From NCBI GenBank assembly GCA_964428795.1, contig CAYRZL010000011.1, positions 1 through 44,868 of the forward strand: 44,868 nucleotides of DNA. The letters run 5' to 3'. Below are positions 16,280-24,643 of this stretch, in pieces. The position numbers and the translations under genes are program-made. Below the pieces are notes generated by a model, which was given only the letters and a program-made list of their open reading frames with translations, did no database searches and was not told the origin of the DNA. Source of the DNA: CAYRZL01 sp964428795 (lineage in GTDB: Bacteria; Bacillota; Clostridia; Lachnospirales; Lachnospiraceae). How positions within the stretch are numbered: the stretch's first letter is position 1; every line of letters begins with the position of its first letter.

Positions 16280-17299
16280 ATGAGAGAGAGACTGGCGAAG
16301 ATCAGAGAAGAAGCGATCGCAGCGATCGAAAGCTCTGACGGATTAGCAAAATTAAATGATGTGCGCGTGGCTTTCCTTGGAAAGAAAGGTGAGCTGACCG
16401 CTGTATTGAAAGGTATGAAGGATGTAAGTCCCGAGGACAGACCGATGGTGGGACAGCTTGTAAATGATACCCGCGCAGCTATTGAGAAAAAGCTGGAGGA
16501 TGCAAAGGCAAGGATGGAAGCTTTGGAGCTGGAGCTTCGACTGAAAAAAGAGGTTATTGACGTAACCCTTCCGGCAAAGAAAAACCGTGTGGGACATGGA
16601 CACCCGAATACCATCGCACTGGAAGAAGTAGAGCGTATTTTTATCGGTATGGGCTATGAAGTGATGGAAGGACCCGAAGTAGAGTATGATTATTATAACT
16701 TTGAAGCACTGAATATTCCGGCAAATCATCCGGCAAAGGATGAGCAGGATACTTTCTATATCACAAACGATATCGTGCTTCGTACTCAGACTTCTCCGGT
16801 TCAGATCCGGGCTATGGAACAGGGCAAGCTTCCGATCCGTATGATCGCACCGGGCAGAGTGTTCCGTTCGGATGAGGTGGACGCCACACATTCTCCGTCC
16901 TTTCATCAGGTAGAGGGACTGGTGATCGATAAAAATATCACCTTTGCCGATTTGAAAGGTACTTTACAGGAGTTCGCAAAAGAGATGTTCGGTGAGGATA
17001 CGAAAGTAAAATTCCGTCCCCATCATTTTCCGTTTACGGAGCCAAGCGCTGAGATGGACGTAACCTGTTATAAATGCGGCGGTAAGGGCTGTCGTTTCTG
17101 TAAGGGCGAGGGTTGGATCGAGATTCTCGGATGCGGTATGGTACATCCCCACGTTCTTGAGATGGTAAATATCGATCCGAAGGAATACACAGGATTTGCC
17201 TTCGGCGTTGGTCTTGAGCGAATCGCACTTTTGAAGTATGAGATTGATGATATGCGTCTGTTGTATGAAAATGATGACAGATTCTTGAAACAGTTCTAG
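16280..17299 (+). CDS. pheS: Phenylalanyl-tRNA synthetase, alpha subunit
   Basis: The 339-residue protein is the catalytic class II subunit that charges tRNA-Phe. The N-terminal coiled-coil arm covers about residues 1-85. The class II motifs follow: GHGHPNTIALEEVERIF, PVQIRAMEQGKLPIRMIAPGRVFRSDEVDATHSPSFHQ (motif 2 region, split here), and the motif 3 segment GFAFGVGLERIALLKY near the end. A CxxC pair (CYKCGGKGCRFCKGEG) lies near residue 260, a zinc-knuckle-like insertion seen in many Clostridia PheS proteins. GAGGAGAAAGG precedes the start, and pheT follows after 16 bases. Confidence 0.96.
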   Translation: MRERLAKIREEAIAAIESSDGLAKLNDVRVAFLGKKGELTAVLKGMKDVSPEDRPMVGQLVNDTRAAIEKKLEDAKARMEALELELRLKKEVIDVTLPAKKNRVGHGHPNTIALEEVERIFIGMGYEVMEGPEVEYDYYNFEALNIPANHPAKDEQDTFYITNDIVLRTQTSPVQIRAMEQGKLPIRMIAPGRVFRSDEVDATHSPSFHQVEGLVIDKNITFADLKGTLQEFAKEMFGEDTKVKFRPHHFPFTEPSAEMDVTCYKCGGKGCRFCKGEGWIEILGCGMVHPHVLEMVNIDPKEYTGFAFGVGLERIALLKYEIDDMRLLYENDDRFLKQF

Positions 17300-17315
17300 G
17301 AAAGGAGAGAGGAAA

Positions 17316-19733
17316 ATGACAACTTCATTATCATGGATAAAAGCATATGTGCCGGATCTGGATGTCACACCCCAGGAATACATGGATGCAATGACTCTTT
17401 CCGGTTCCAAAGTAGAAGGATACACAGAAATGGATGCTGATCTGGATAAGATCGTTATCGGTCAGGTAAAAAAGATCGAACAGCATCCGGACGCTGACAA
17501 ACTGGTAATCTGTCAGGTAGATGTGGGCAGTGAGGTAACTCAGATCGTAACAGGCGCTCCAAACGTATTCGAGGGAGCAAAAGTGCCTGTTGTACTGGAT
17601 GGCGGAAGAGTAGCCGGAGGACACGACGGAAAGAAAACACCGGGCGGAATTAAGATCAAAAAAGGAAAACTCCGAGGCATTGAGTCCAACGGTATGATGT
17701 GCTCCATTGAGGAGCTTGGTTCTACCAGAGATTTTTATCCGGAGGCGCCGGAAAACGGACTTTATATTCTGCCGGAGGATGCTCCCATTGGTGAGAGTGC
17801 AGTTTCCTATCTGGGACTGGATGATGTAGTGGTAGAGTATGAGATTACATCCAACCGTGTGGACTGTTTCAGCGTCATCGGTATTGCAAGAGAGGCTGCA
17901 GCAACCTTCGGAAAGGAATTTCATCCGCCGGTTGTGACAGAAACCGGAAATGATGAGGATGTAAACGATTATATAAAAGTAACGGTAAAGGATACGAATC
18001 TTTGCCCCCGCTATACAGCCCGTGTGGTAAAGAATATCAAAATCGCTCCATCACCGGAGTGGATGCAGCGCAGACTTGCAGCACATGGCATCCGTCCTAT
18101 TAACAATATCGTTGACATCACAAACTATGTAATGGAAGAGTTTGGTCAGCCGATGCACGCTTACGATCTTTCTACTATTGCGGGAAATGAGATCGTAGTG
18201 CGAAGAGCAGAAAAAGGAGAGCATTTTGTCACACTGGATGGTCAGGAGCGTATTATGGATGATTCTGTTCTGATGATCTGTGACGGAGAAAAAGCAGTCG
18301 GTCTTGCCGGTATCATGGGAGGTGAAAACTCCATGATTACCGATGATGTAACGACCATGCTGTTTGAGGCAGCCTGCTTTGACGGTACAAACATTCGTCT
18401 GTCCAGCAAGAAGGTAGGACTTCGCACTGATGCTTCCGGCAAGTTTGAGAAAGGTCTTGACCCGAATAATGCCATTGCAGCTATGAACCGTGCCTGCCAG
18501 TTGGTAGAAGAGCTGGGGGCAGGTGAAGTGGTTGGCGGTGTGGTAGATGTGTACGGAAAAGAAATGACCGGACGCCGCATTGCATTTGATCCGGTATGGA
18601 TCAACAAGCTGCTTGGAACAGATATTTCAGAGGAAACCATGCTCGGTTACCTGAAAAAGATCGATCTTGGATTTGATGAGGAGACGCGAGAGGTGATCAT
18701 TCCATCCTGGAGACAGGATCTGGAGCGTGATGCGGATATTGCAGAGGAAGTGGCGAGATTCTTCGGTTATGACAAGATCCCTACCACATTGCCGGCAGGT
18801 GAATCTACTACAGGTAAGCTTTCTTACAAGCTGCGTGTAGAGGAAATTGCAAGAAACGTGGCACAGTTCTGCGGTTTCTCACAGGGTATGACCTACTCCT
18901 TTGAGAGTCCGAAGGTATTTGATAAACTGCTGATTCCGGAGGATAGTGAGCTTAGAAAAACGGTTTTTATCACCAATCCGCTGGGAGAGGATTTCAGCAT
19001 CATGCGCACCATATCCTTAAATGGAATGCTTACATCCCTTGCAACGAACTATAACCGCAGAAACAAAGATGTACGTCTCTACGAACTCGGCAATATCTAT
19101 CTGCCGAAACAGGTTCCGGTTACGGAGCTTCCGGAGGAGCGTATGCAGTTTACGCTTGGATTCTACGGAGATGGTGATTTCTACACAATGAAAGGTGTGA
19201 TCGAGGAGTTTCTGGACAAAGAAGGTATGCATGGAAAAGTAACCTACGATCCAAACGCAGAACGTCCATATCTGCATCCGGGTCGTCAGGCAAACGTTGT
19301 CTACAATGGAACGGTCATCGGTTATCTGGGCGAGGTTCATCCGGTGGTTGCCGCCAACTACAGCATCAAAGACCGGGTATATGTAGCTGTTATAGATATG
19401 CCTTATGTTGTGGAAATGGCTACCTTTGACCGCAAATATGAGGGAATTGCAAAATATCCTTCCGTATCCCGTGATTTCAGTATGGTTGTTCCAAAAACGG
19501 TTCTTGCAGGAGATATCGAGAAGATATTTGAGCAGAGAGGCGGAAAATATCTGGAAAGCTGTCATCTGTTTGATATTTACGAGGGATCTCAGATCAAAGA
19601 GGGATACAAATCTCTGGCATATTCTGTTACCTTCCGGGCAAAGGATCGCACACTGGAAGAAAACGATATCAACAGTATTATGAAGAAAATTCTGAACGGA
19701 CTGGACAGTCTTGGAATTGAGTTGAGACAGTAG
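17316..19733 (+). CDS. pheT: Phenylalanyl-tRNA synthetase, beta subunit
   Basis: The 805-residue protein has the full domain set of a bacterial PheT: an N-terminal tRNA-binding (EMAP/OB) domain with VKKIEQHPDADKLVICQVDVG, the B3/B4 editing domain (about 210-400), the B5 domain, a catalytic-like core without active-site function and a C-terminal anticodon-binding FDX-ACB domain from about 710. It forms the (alpha-beta)2 enzyme with PheS and hydrolyses mischarged Tyr-tRNA-Phe. Its place just after pheS under one T-box gives both subunits the same regulation. Confidence 0.96.
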   Translation: MTTSLSWIKAYVPDLDVTPQEYMDAMTLSGSKVEGYTEMDADLDKIVIGQVKKIEQHPDADKLVICQVDVGSEVTQIVTGAPNVFEGAKVPVVLDGGRVAGGHDGKKTPGGIKIKKGKLRGIESNGMMCSIEELGSTRDFYPEAPENGLYILPEDAPIGESAVSYLGLDDVVVEYEITSNRVDCFSVIGIAREAAATFGKEFHPPVVTETGNDEDVNDYIKVTVKDTNLCPRYTARVVKNIKIAPSPEWMQRRLAAHGIRPINNIVDITNYVMEEFGQPMHAYDLSTIAGNEIVVRRAEKGEHFVTLDGQERIMDDSVLMICDGEKAVGLAGIMGGENSMITDDVTTMLFEAACFDGTNIRLSSKKVGLRTDASGKFEKGLDPNNAIAAMNRACQLVEELGAGEVVGGVVDVYGKEMTGRRIAFDPVWINKLLGTDISEETMLGYLKKIDLGFDEETREVIIPSWRQDLERDADIAEEVARFFGYDKIPTTLPAGESTTGKLSYKLRVEEIARNVAQFCGFSQGMTYSFESPKVFDKLLIPEDSELRKTVFITNPLGEDFSIMRTISLNGMLTSLATNYNRRNKDVRLYELGNIYLPKQVPVTELPEERMQFTLGFYGDGDFYTMKGVIEEFLDKEGMHGKVTYDPNAERPYLHPGRQANVVYNGTVIGYLGEVHPVVAANYSIKDRVYVAVIDMPYVVEMATFDRKYEGIAKYPSVSRDFSMVVPKTVLAGDIEKIFEQRGGKYLESCHLFDIYEGSQIKEGYKSLAYSVTFRAKDRTLEENDINSIMKKILNGLDSLGIELRQ

Positions 19734-19735
19734 CT

Positions 19736-20773
19736 ATGAGTACAGGATTTGACGTAAAGGATTACTATTTCGAGCTTCCACAGGAGCAGATCGCACAGGA
19801 TCCCCTGCAGGATCGTTCCTCTTCCCGACTTCTTGTCATGGATAAAAGAACGGGTGAACTGCAGCATGACGTATTTCGAAACATCACGGACTATCTGAAG
19901 CCGGGTGATTGTCTTGTACTCAATAATACAAAGGTAATTCCAGCCAGATTGTTCGGCGAGCGTGAAGGAACCAGGGCGAAGATCGAGATCCTGCTTTTGA
20001 AACGCAAAGAAGATGATGTATGGGAGACATTAGTAAAACCCGGCAAAAAGGCAAAACCGGGCACAAAGATTATATTCGGAAACGGATTACTGATCGGTGA
20101 AGTGATCGATGTGGTAGAAGAAGGAAATCGTCTGATTCAGTTTACCTATGAGGGTATTTTTGAGGAAATCTTAGATCAGCTTGGACAGATGCCCCTTCCC
20201 CCCTATATTACACATCAGCTTCAGGACAAAAACCGTTATCAGACGGTATATGCAAAATACGACGGAAGTGCGGCGGCGCCCACCGCCGGACTTCACTTCA
20301 CACCTGAACTGTTGGAGCGGGTTCGTCAGATGGGCGTAGAGATTGCGGAGGTTACTCTGCATGTGGGACTTGGAACCTTTCGTCCGGTAAAAGTGGAAAA
20401 TATTTTAGATCACCATATGCATTCCGAATTTTACCGGATCGAGCAGTCCGAGGCGGATAAGATCAATAGGGCAAAGGAAGGCGGTCACCGCGTCATCTGT
20501 GTAGGAACTACAAGCTGCCGCACGATAGAATCCGCTGCGGATGAAAACGGTATGCTGCGTGAAAAAAGTGGGTGGACAGAGATATTTATCTATCCCGGAT
20601 ATCAGTTTAAAGTGCTGGATTGCCTGATTACAAACTTCCATCTGCCGGAATCTACGCTTTTGATGCTTGTGTCTGCGCTGGCAGGCAGAGAGCATGTGTT
20701 GGCGGCATATGAAACTGCTGTAAAAGAAAATTATCGTTTTTTTTCTTTTGGAGATGCTATGTTAATTGAATAA
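19736..20773 (+). CDS. queA: S-adenosylmethionine:tRNA ribosyltransferase-isomerase
   Basis: The 345-residue protein is QueA, which transfers and isomerises the ribosyl part of S-adenosylmethionine onto preQ1-modified tRNA to make epoxyqueuosine. Typical sequence includes FELPQEQIAQDPLQDRSSSRLLV at the start, LVLNNTKVIPARLFG, AAPTAGLHFTPELLE, LHVGLGTFRPVKV and the C-terminal TNFHLPESTLLMLVSALAG. It starts two bases after the pheT stop with a weak ribosome site, suggesting translational coupling and co-regulation by the T-box. No other queuosine gene lies in the window. Confidence 0.95.
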   Translation: MSTGFDVKDYYFELPQEQIAQDPLQDRSSSRLLVMDKRTGELQHDVFRNITDYLKPGDCLVLNNTKVIPARLFGEREGTRAKIEILLLKRKEDDVWETLVKPGKKAKPGTKIIFGNGLLIGEVIDVVEEGNRLIQFTYEGIFEEILDQLGQMPLPPYITHQLQDKNRYQTVYAKYDGSAAAPTAGLHFTPELLERVRQMGVEIAEVTLHVGLGTFRPVKVENILDHHMHSEFYRIEQSEADKINRAKEGGHRVICVGTTSCRTIESAADENGMLREKSGWTEIFIYPGYQFKVLDCLITNFHLPESTLLMLVSALAGREHVLAAYETAVKENYRFFSFGDAMLIE

Positions 20774-20782
20774 GAACAATAA

Positions 20783-21223
20783 CATAATGTTTCCAAAACG
20801 GAGCATCCGCTGGCAGCCTTTGACAAACTGGACAGCTTCAAATTATTTATCTTTGATACTGGTTTGCTCAAACAGATGGCAGGAATAGATAACAATGCAA
20901 TTCTACTGAAAAAAGATTATCAGTTCAAAGGACCGTTGACAGAAAATTATGTACTTCAGCAGCTTTGCGGTCAGTTTGATGTGATTCCCCGCTACTTTTC
21001 TGATAAAAATAGTGAAATTGATTTTGTGATCCAATATGGAACGGAAATTATTCCGCTGGAAGTAAAGGCGGGAGAAGATAAGTCAGCACCGTCTTTCAAA
21101 AAATATATTGTACAACATCAGCCGCAGTATGCAATCCGTTTTTCAAAACGCAACTATCGAATGGATGGAGCAATTATTAACCTGCCGCTGTATCTTGCCG
21201 GAAGGATAAAGGATTTTCTATAA
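20783..21223 (+). pseudogene. 5'-truncated DUF4143 (AAA+ ATPase-associated) gene remnant
   Basis: The frame is open from a stop at 20780-20782 to 21223 and encodes about 146 residues resembling the C-terminal half of DUF4143 ATPases: AFDKLDSFKLFIFDTGLLKQMAG, then GPLTENYVLQQL, then the nuclease-like YFSDKNSEIDFVI and IIPLEVKAG. Full proteins of this family run to about 400 residues with an N-terminal AAA+ domain and Walker motifs, all missing here. No start codon with a ribosome site is in place (the first in-frame ATG is at 20876 or the alternative at 20864 inside the conserved domain). It begins only nine bases after queA, so a deletion probably fused the remnant to this operon. Confidence 0.75.
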
Positions 21224-21253
21224 AAGCAGAAAAACATTTATATTGTGTGCTTT
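21224..21253. terminator. Bidirectional hairpin between the DUF4143 remnant and the rhomboid gene
   Basis: AAAAGCA (21224-21230) pairs with TGCTTTT (21247-21253); the loop is about 16 bases. It overlaps the end of the convergent rhomboid gene. Stem is short, so strength is uncertain. Confidence 0.4.
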
Positions 21254-21840
21254 TGCCTGCGGTAAAGGATAAAACAAAGGACAAATCCTGCACATAAGCC
21301 TCCTACATGGGCGGCATTATCAACGCCGGTGGTTGTAAATCCATAATACAAAGACAGTGCGACCATAATAAGAAAACGTGTCATGGTCAGATTTTCAAAT
21401 CGTCCCCGGTATCGGATGACCAGATAGAGCAGTGCGCCGATCATGGCAAAAATAACACCGGAGGCACCGCCGGATACAGCGAGATCATTGGTATAAAGCA
21501 TATACCACATGGACACAAGGCTGCTGATCACTGCGGTCAGCAGATAAAAGATCAGATACTTTATTTTTCCAAGTGCCCGTTCTACATAGCTTCCAAGACA
21601 AACGAGCATAACCATATTATTGATCAGATGGTAGATACCAAAGTGGATAAATGCACAGGTGATCAGACGGTAATACTCATGGTCTGTAAGCACGGAAAGC
21701 GGAAACATGGCGCCATGCTCAAACATAAAACCTGCGGATTCCGTGTTTCCGACGATATCTAATATAAAAAATACGATTACGTTGATGACAACCATTGTCG
21801 TATTGATGGGTGTCATATAAGAATTATCTTTTTGATTCAT
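21238..21840 (-). CDS. Rhomboid-family intramembrane serine protease
   Basis: The 200-residue, six-pass membrane protein has the rhomboid catalytic pair: Ser in SGGASGVIFAMIGA (about residue 132) and His in DNAAHVGGLCAGF (about 180). The usual HFGIYHLINNMVMLVCLG segment (about 71-88) precedes. It would cut transmembrane segments of client proteins within the membrane. Client proteins are unknown. It is short and of the minimal bacterial type, lacking extra domains. AAAGGCAGG upstream of 21840 is a modest ribosome site. Confidence 0.9.
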   Translation of the reverse strand: MNQKDNSYMTPINTTMVVINVIVFFILDIVGNTESAGFMFEHGAMFPLSVLTDHEYYRLITCAFIHFGIYHLINNMVMLVCLGSYVERALGKIKYLIFYLLTAVISSLVSMWYMLYTNDLAVSGGASGVIFAMIGALLYLVIRYRGRFENLTMTRFLIMVALSLYYGFTTTGVDNAAHVGGLCAGFVLCFILYRRQKHTI

Positions 21841-21935
21841 ATTTTTAACCTGCCTTTATTCATGGCACAATATCATTTTCTTTTGATTTTGTCAAGACAA
21901 TGAAATAAGGCTTCGTATATAGTAACAGTTCAGAA

Positions 21936-23216
21936 TCAGAATATACACAGATGTTTTATGTCTGAAAAGAAAGTAGGATAGGAGATATCCACGCAGGAAG
22001 CATCATCAAAGGATGCCTCTCCATCCGCTGCCAGTCCGGCTACAGAAAAGGACATGGCAATGCGGTGATCCATATAGGTGCGAATCTTTGCCCCGTGCAG
22101 CGGTTTGCCGCCATGAATGATCATTCCATCCTCTGTTGCTTCCACATCTGCCCCCATGGCAGTGAGATTTTCTGTCACAGATGCAATCCGGTCGGATTCT
22201 TTGACTTTTAACTCAGCAGCATCCCTGATGATAGTAGTTCCTTTTGCAAAAGCAGCCATCACGGCAATCACCGGAAGCTCATCGATCAGAGTTGGGATGA
22301 TATTACCGGAAACTTCGGTTCCCTGAAGGGCGGAGCTTTTTACAAGGAGATCGGCCACAGGTTCTCCGGACACCATCCGTTTGTTCTCATAAGAAATCTG
22401 CGCGCCCATAGCTTTTGCAACACGCAGGATACCGTCTCTGGTCGGATTGATTCCTACATTTTCAATGAAAATTTCGCTGTTCGGTACGATAAGTCCTGCC
22501 GCAATAAAATAAGCCGCAGAAGAAATATCACCTGGTACAGAGATTTTCTGCCCTGACAGATAAGGATTCGGATAAATCGTGGCACGTAAGTTTTCACTTT
22601 TCACTGCGGCGCCAAATCCGCCGAGCATCAATTCCGTATGATTTCTGGATAGCTGTGGTTCTATGACGGTAGTTTCCCCTTCCGCATACAAACCAGCCAG
22701 AAGTACAGCGGATTTTACCTGTGCAGACGCGACAGGAGAAGTGTAAGTAATACCGTGAAGATTTCCGCCCTGTACGGTAAATGGCGCACAGTCATTCCCC
22801 CGTTCGCTGATAAATGCTGCTCCCATTTGTGATAATGGCGTAAAAATACGCTTCATCGGTCTTTTTTGTATAGAAGCATCACCGTTTAGTCTTGTGGTAA
22901 AAGGTTGTCCCGCCAGAATACCGGAAATAAGTCTTGTAGTAGTACCGCTGTTTCCCGTATCCAGATAAGTGGACGGTGCGGTAAGACCATGCAGTCCCTT
23001 TCCATGAATCAATACCTTATCGCCTGCATTTTCGATTTCAATACCCAGCTTTCTGAAACAGGAAATGGTAGAAAGGCAGTCCGCTCCCTGCAAAAATCCT
23101 GTGACCTCTGTAAGTCCGTCCGCCAGAGAGCCAAACATGATAGAACGGTGGGAGATTGACTTATCGCCGGGTATTTTCACGTTTCCGCATAATTTTTTTG
23201 CTTTCTGAATGATCAT
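21936..23216 (-). CDS. aroA: 3-phosphoshikimate 1-carboxyvinyltransferase (EPSP synthase)
   Basis: The predicted 426-residue protein joins shikimate 3-phosphate to PEP in the shikimate pathway. Visible are the N-terminal VKIPGDKSISHRS (substrate lysine and Ser pair), LDTGNSGTTTRLISGILAGQ near residue 85, the SAQVKSAVLLAGLYAEG helix, and the late LKVKESDRI and DHRIAMS motifs. The start at 23216 is preferred to an in-frame ATG at 23261 because GAGAGG lies nine or ten bases upstream and the family begins with this short lead. The NSGTT form (Gly-Asn-Ser-Gly-Thr-Thr) resembles class II EPSP synthases more than the plant type; I do not infer inhibitor response. It follows tyrA closely, so the two share an mRNA. 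Confidence 0.94.
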   Translation of the reverse strand: MIIQKAKKLCGNVKIPGDKSISHRSIMFGSLADGLTEVTGFLQGADCLSTISCFRKLGIEIENAGDKVLIHGKGLHGLTAPSTYLDTGNSGTTTRLISGILAGQPFTTRLNGDASIQKRPMKRIFTPLSQMGAAFISERGNDCAPFTVQGGNLHGITYTSPVASAQVKSAVLLAGLYAEGETTVIEPQLSRNHTELMLGGFGAAVKSENLRATIYPNPYLSGQKISVPGDISSAAYFIAAGLIVPNSEIFIENVGINPTRDGILRVAKAMGAQISYENKRMVSGEPVADLLVKSSALQGTEVSGNIIPTLIDELPVIAVMAAFAKGTTIIRDAAELKVKESDRIASVTENLTAMGADVEATEDGMIIHGGKPLHGAKIRTYMDHRIAMSFSVAGLAADGEASFDDASCVDISYPTFFSDIKHLCIF

Positions 23217-23281
23217 TCTGATAATCCTCTCAATCTGCTGTATATTTGTCGGATGCGTCATCCGGTATCGATAAAACAGAT

Positions 23282-24376
23282 CTATTTTTCATATATGGTA
23301 TAATTAAATTTACGCAGCAGCTCGATGGCGCGATAGTATGCCTCTTCCTTGTACAGCTCGATGCGAAGAACACCCTGCTGAAATTCCCGGTTATGAACGA
23401 TACCGATATTTTTGATATTGATATTGTTAGTTGCCAGAATGGTGGCAATGGTCGCAATTCCCCCTGCTTCGTCAATCAGGTCACAGAAGAACTGATATAC
23501 GCCTTTCAATGGACCGGAGCGTTTGATACAGAAGGAATCCCGGTATTCTTTTGCTTCCTCAAAATATTCATGAATACCGTCGGCATCTGCTTTTTCAATA
23601 ATAGCTCGGATTTCTTTAAAATTGTGTTCAAAACAATCCATCAGGTGCAGGATCTCATCCTTATTTGCAAGACAGATGTTTTGCAGCATGTCCGGTGAGG
23701 AGGAAGAAATACGGGTAATATCTTTAAATCCGCCTGCCGCGATGGTTCGCATCACCTCTTCTTCATTATCCAGCTCTTTTACCAGATTGACCAATGTGGC
23801 TGAAATTACATGCGGAAGATGGGAGATGGATGCAGTTGCAAAATCATGCTCTTTATAATCCAGTACCATTGGAAGAGCATCGATAGAGTCAATAAAAGCT
23901 TCCATGGCATCAACTTTTTCTTTCGGAACAGAAGATGTCGGTGTCAGAACATAAAAAGCATTTTCCAGCATATAGGATGTGGAATGGGTATAACCGCTTT
24001 TTTCCGTACCGGCCATAGGATGTCCGCCGATAAACTGGGATTCCAGTCCTGCAAAAGCAATACTTTTATGAATCACATTTTTTACGCTGCCCACGTCAGT
24101 CAGAATCGTATCCGGACTGATCAGTTGTTTTAACTCAGCGAGGAAATCTCCATTGTTCATAACCGGTGCACACAGGAAAATGTAATCACAATCGGCGAAT
24201 GAAGAATCTATATGGTCATATCCTTCCCGAATGACATTTTCCGCCAATGCAAGGTTAATGGTAGCTTCATCCCTGTCATATGCGATCTGCGTGATTTCAG
24301 GATGAATACGATGTATGGTTTTGGCAATGGAGCCTCCGATGAGTCCGAGTCCGATAAATCCAATTTTCTTTGGCAT
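23282..24376 (-). CDS. tyrA: Prephenate dehydrogenase with C-terminal ACT domain
   Basis: The 364-residue protein oxidatively decarboxylates prephenate to 4-hydroxyphenylpyruvate for tyrosine synthesis. The N-terminal NAD-binding motif is IGFIGLGLIGGSIAK (5-19), the catalytic region holds GGHPMAGTEKSGY (about 116-128) and SHLPHVISATL carries the conserved histidine. Residues about 295-364 form an ACT regulatory domain (GVYQFFCDLIDEAGGIATIATIL), which in relatives binds tyrosine. The gene precedes aroA on the minus strand, giving a two-gene aromatic amino acid unit, with AAGGGGA before its start. Confidence 0.94.
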   Translation of the reverse strand: MPKKIGFIGLGLIGGSIAKTIHRIHPEITQIAYDRDEATINLALAENVIREGYDHIDSSFADCDYIFLCAPVMNNGDFLAELKQLISPDTILTDVGSVKNVIHKSIAFAGLESQFIGGHPMAGTEKSGYTHSTSYMLENAFYVLTPTSSVPKEKVDAMEAFIDSIDALPMVLDYKEHDFATASISHLPHVISATLVNLVKELDNEEEVMRTIAAGGFKDITRISSSSPDMLQNICLANKDEILHLMDCFEHNFKEIRAIIEKADADGIHEYFEEAKEYRDSFCIKRSGPLKGVYQFFCDLIDEAGGIATIATILATNNINIKNIGIVHNREFQQGVLRIELYKEEAYYRAIELLRKFNYTIYEK

Positions 24377-24451
24377 GATAAATCCCCTTAAAATATAATT
24401 TATGTAATATAACTGCTCATGAGTTCTGAACAGTTACTATTTAACTTATTT

Positions 24452-24480
24452 ATTTTAACTGTGGCAAACCTAAAAGTCAA
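24452..24480 (-). promoter_or_regulatory. Promoter of tyrA-aroA
   Basis: On the minus strand TTGACT (24475-24480), a 17-base spacer and TAAAAT (24452-24457) form a near-consensus promoter. The leader contains TAACTG...CAGTTA (24410-24436) around CTCATGAG, a small imperfect hairpin of unknown role. Confidence 0.65.
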
Positions 24481-24551
24481 CACTTCAATACTTTAAAGTC
24501 AAAAAGATTAAAATTAAGAAATTAAAACATTGTAAAAAATGCATAAAAGAG

Positions 24552-24580
24552 TTGTAATGTGAAGGAATCTTTAGTACAAT
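24552..24580 (+). promoter_or_regulatory. Promoter of the EF-G-2-like gene
   Basis: TTGTAA (24552-24557), 17 bases, TACAAT (24575-24580); start of transcription predicted near 24587, leaving a 57-base leader with an AGAGGAGG ribosome site. Confidence 0.6.
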
Positions 24581-24643
24581 ATACACATGCGAGAAGGTTG
24601 TGTAAGCTACGCAACACTTCGGAATGTAGAGGAGGAACGCATC

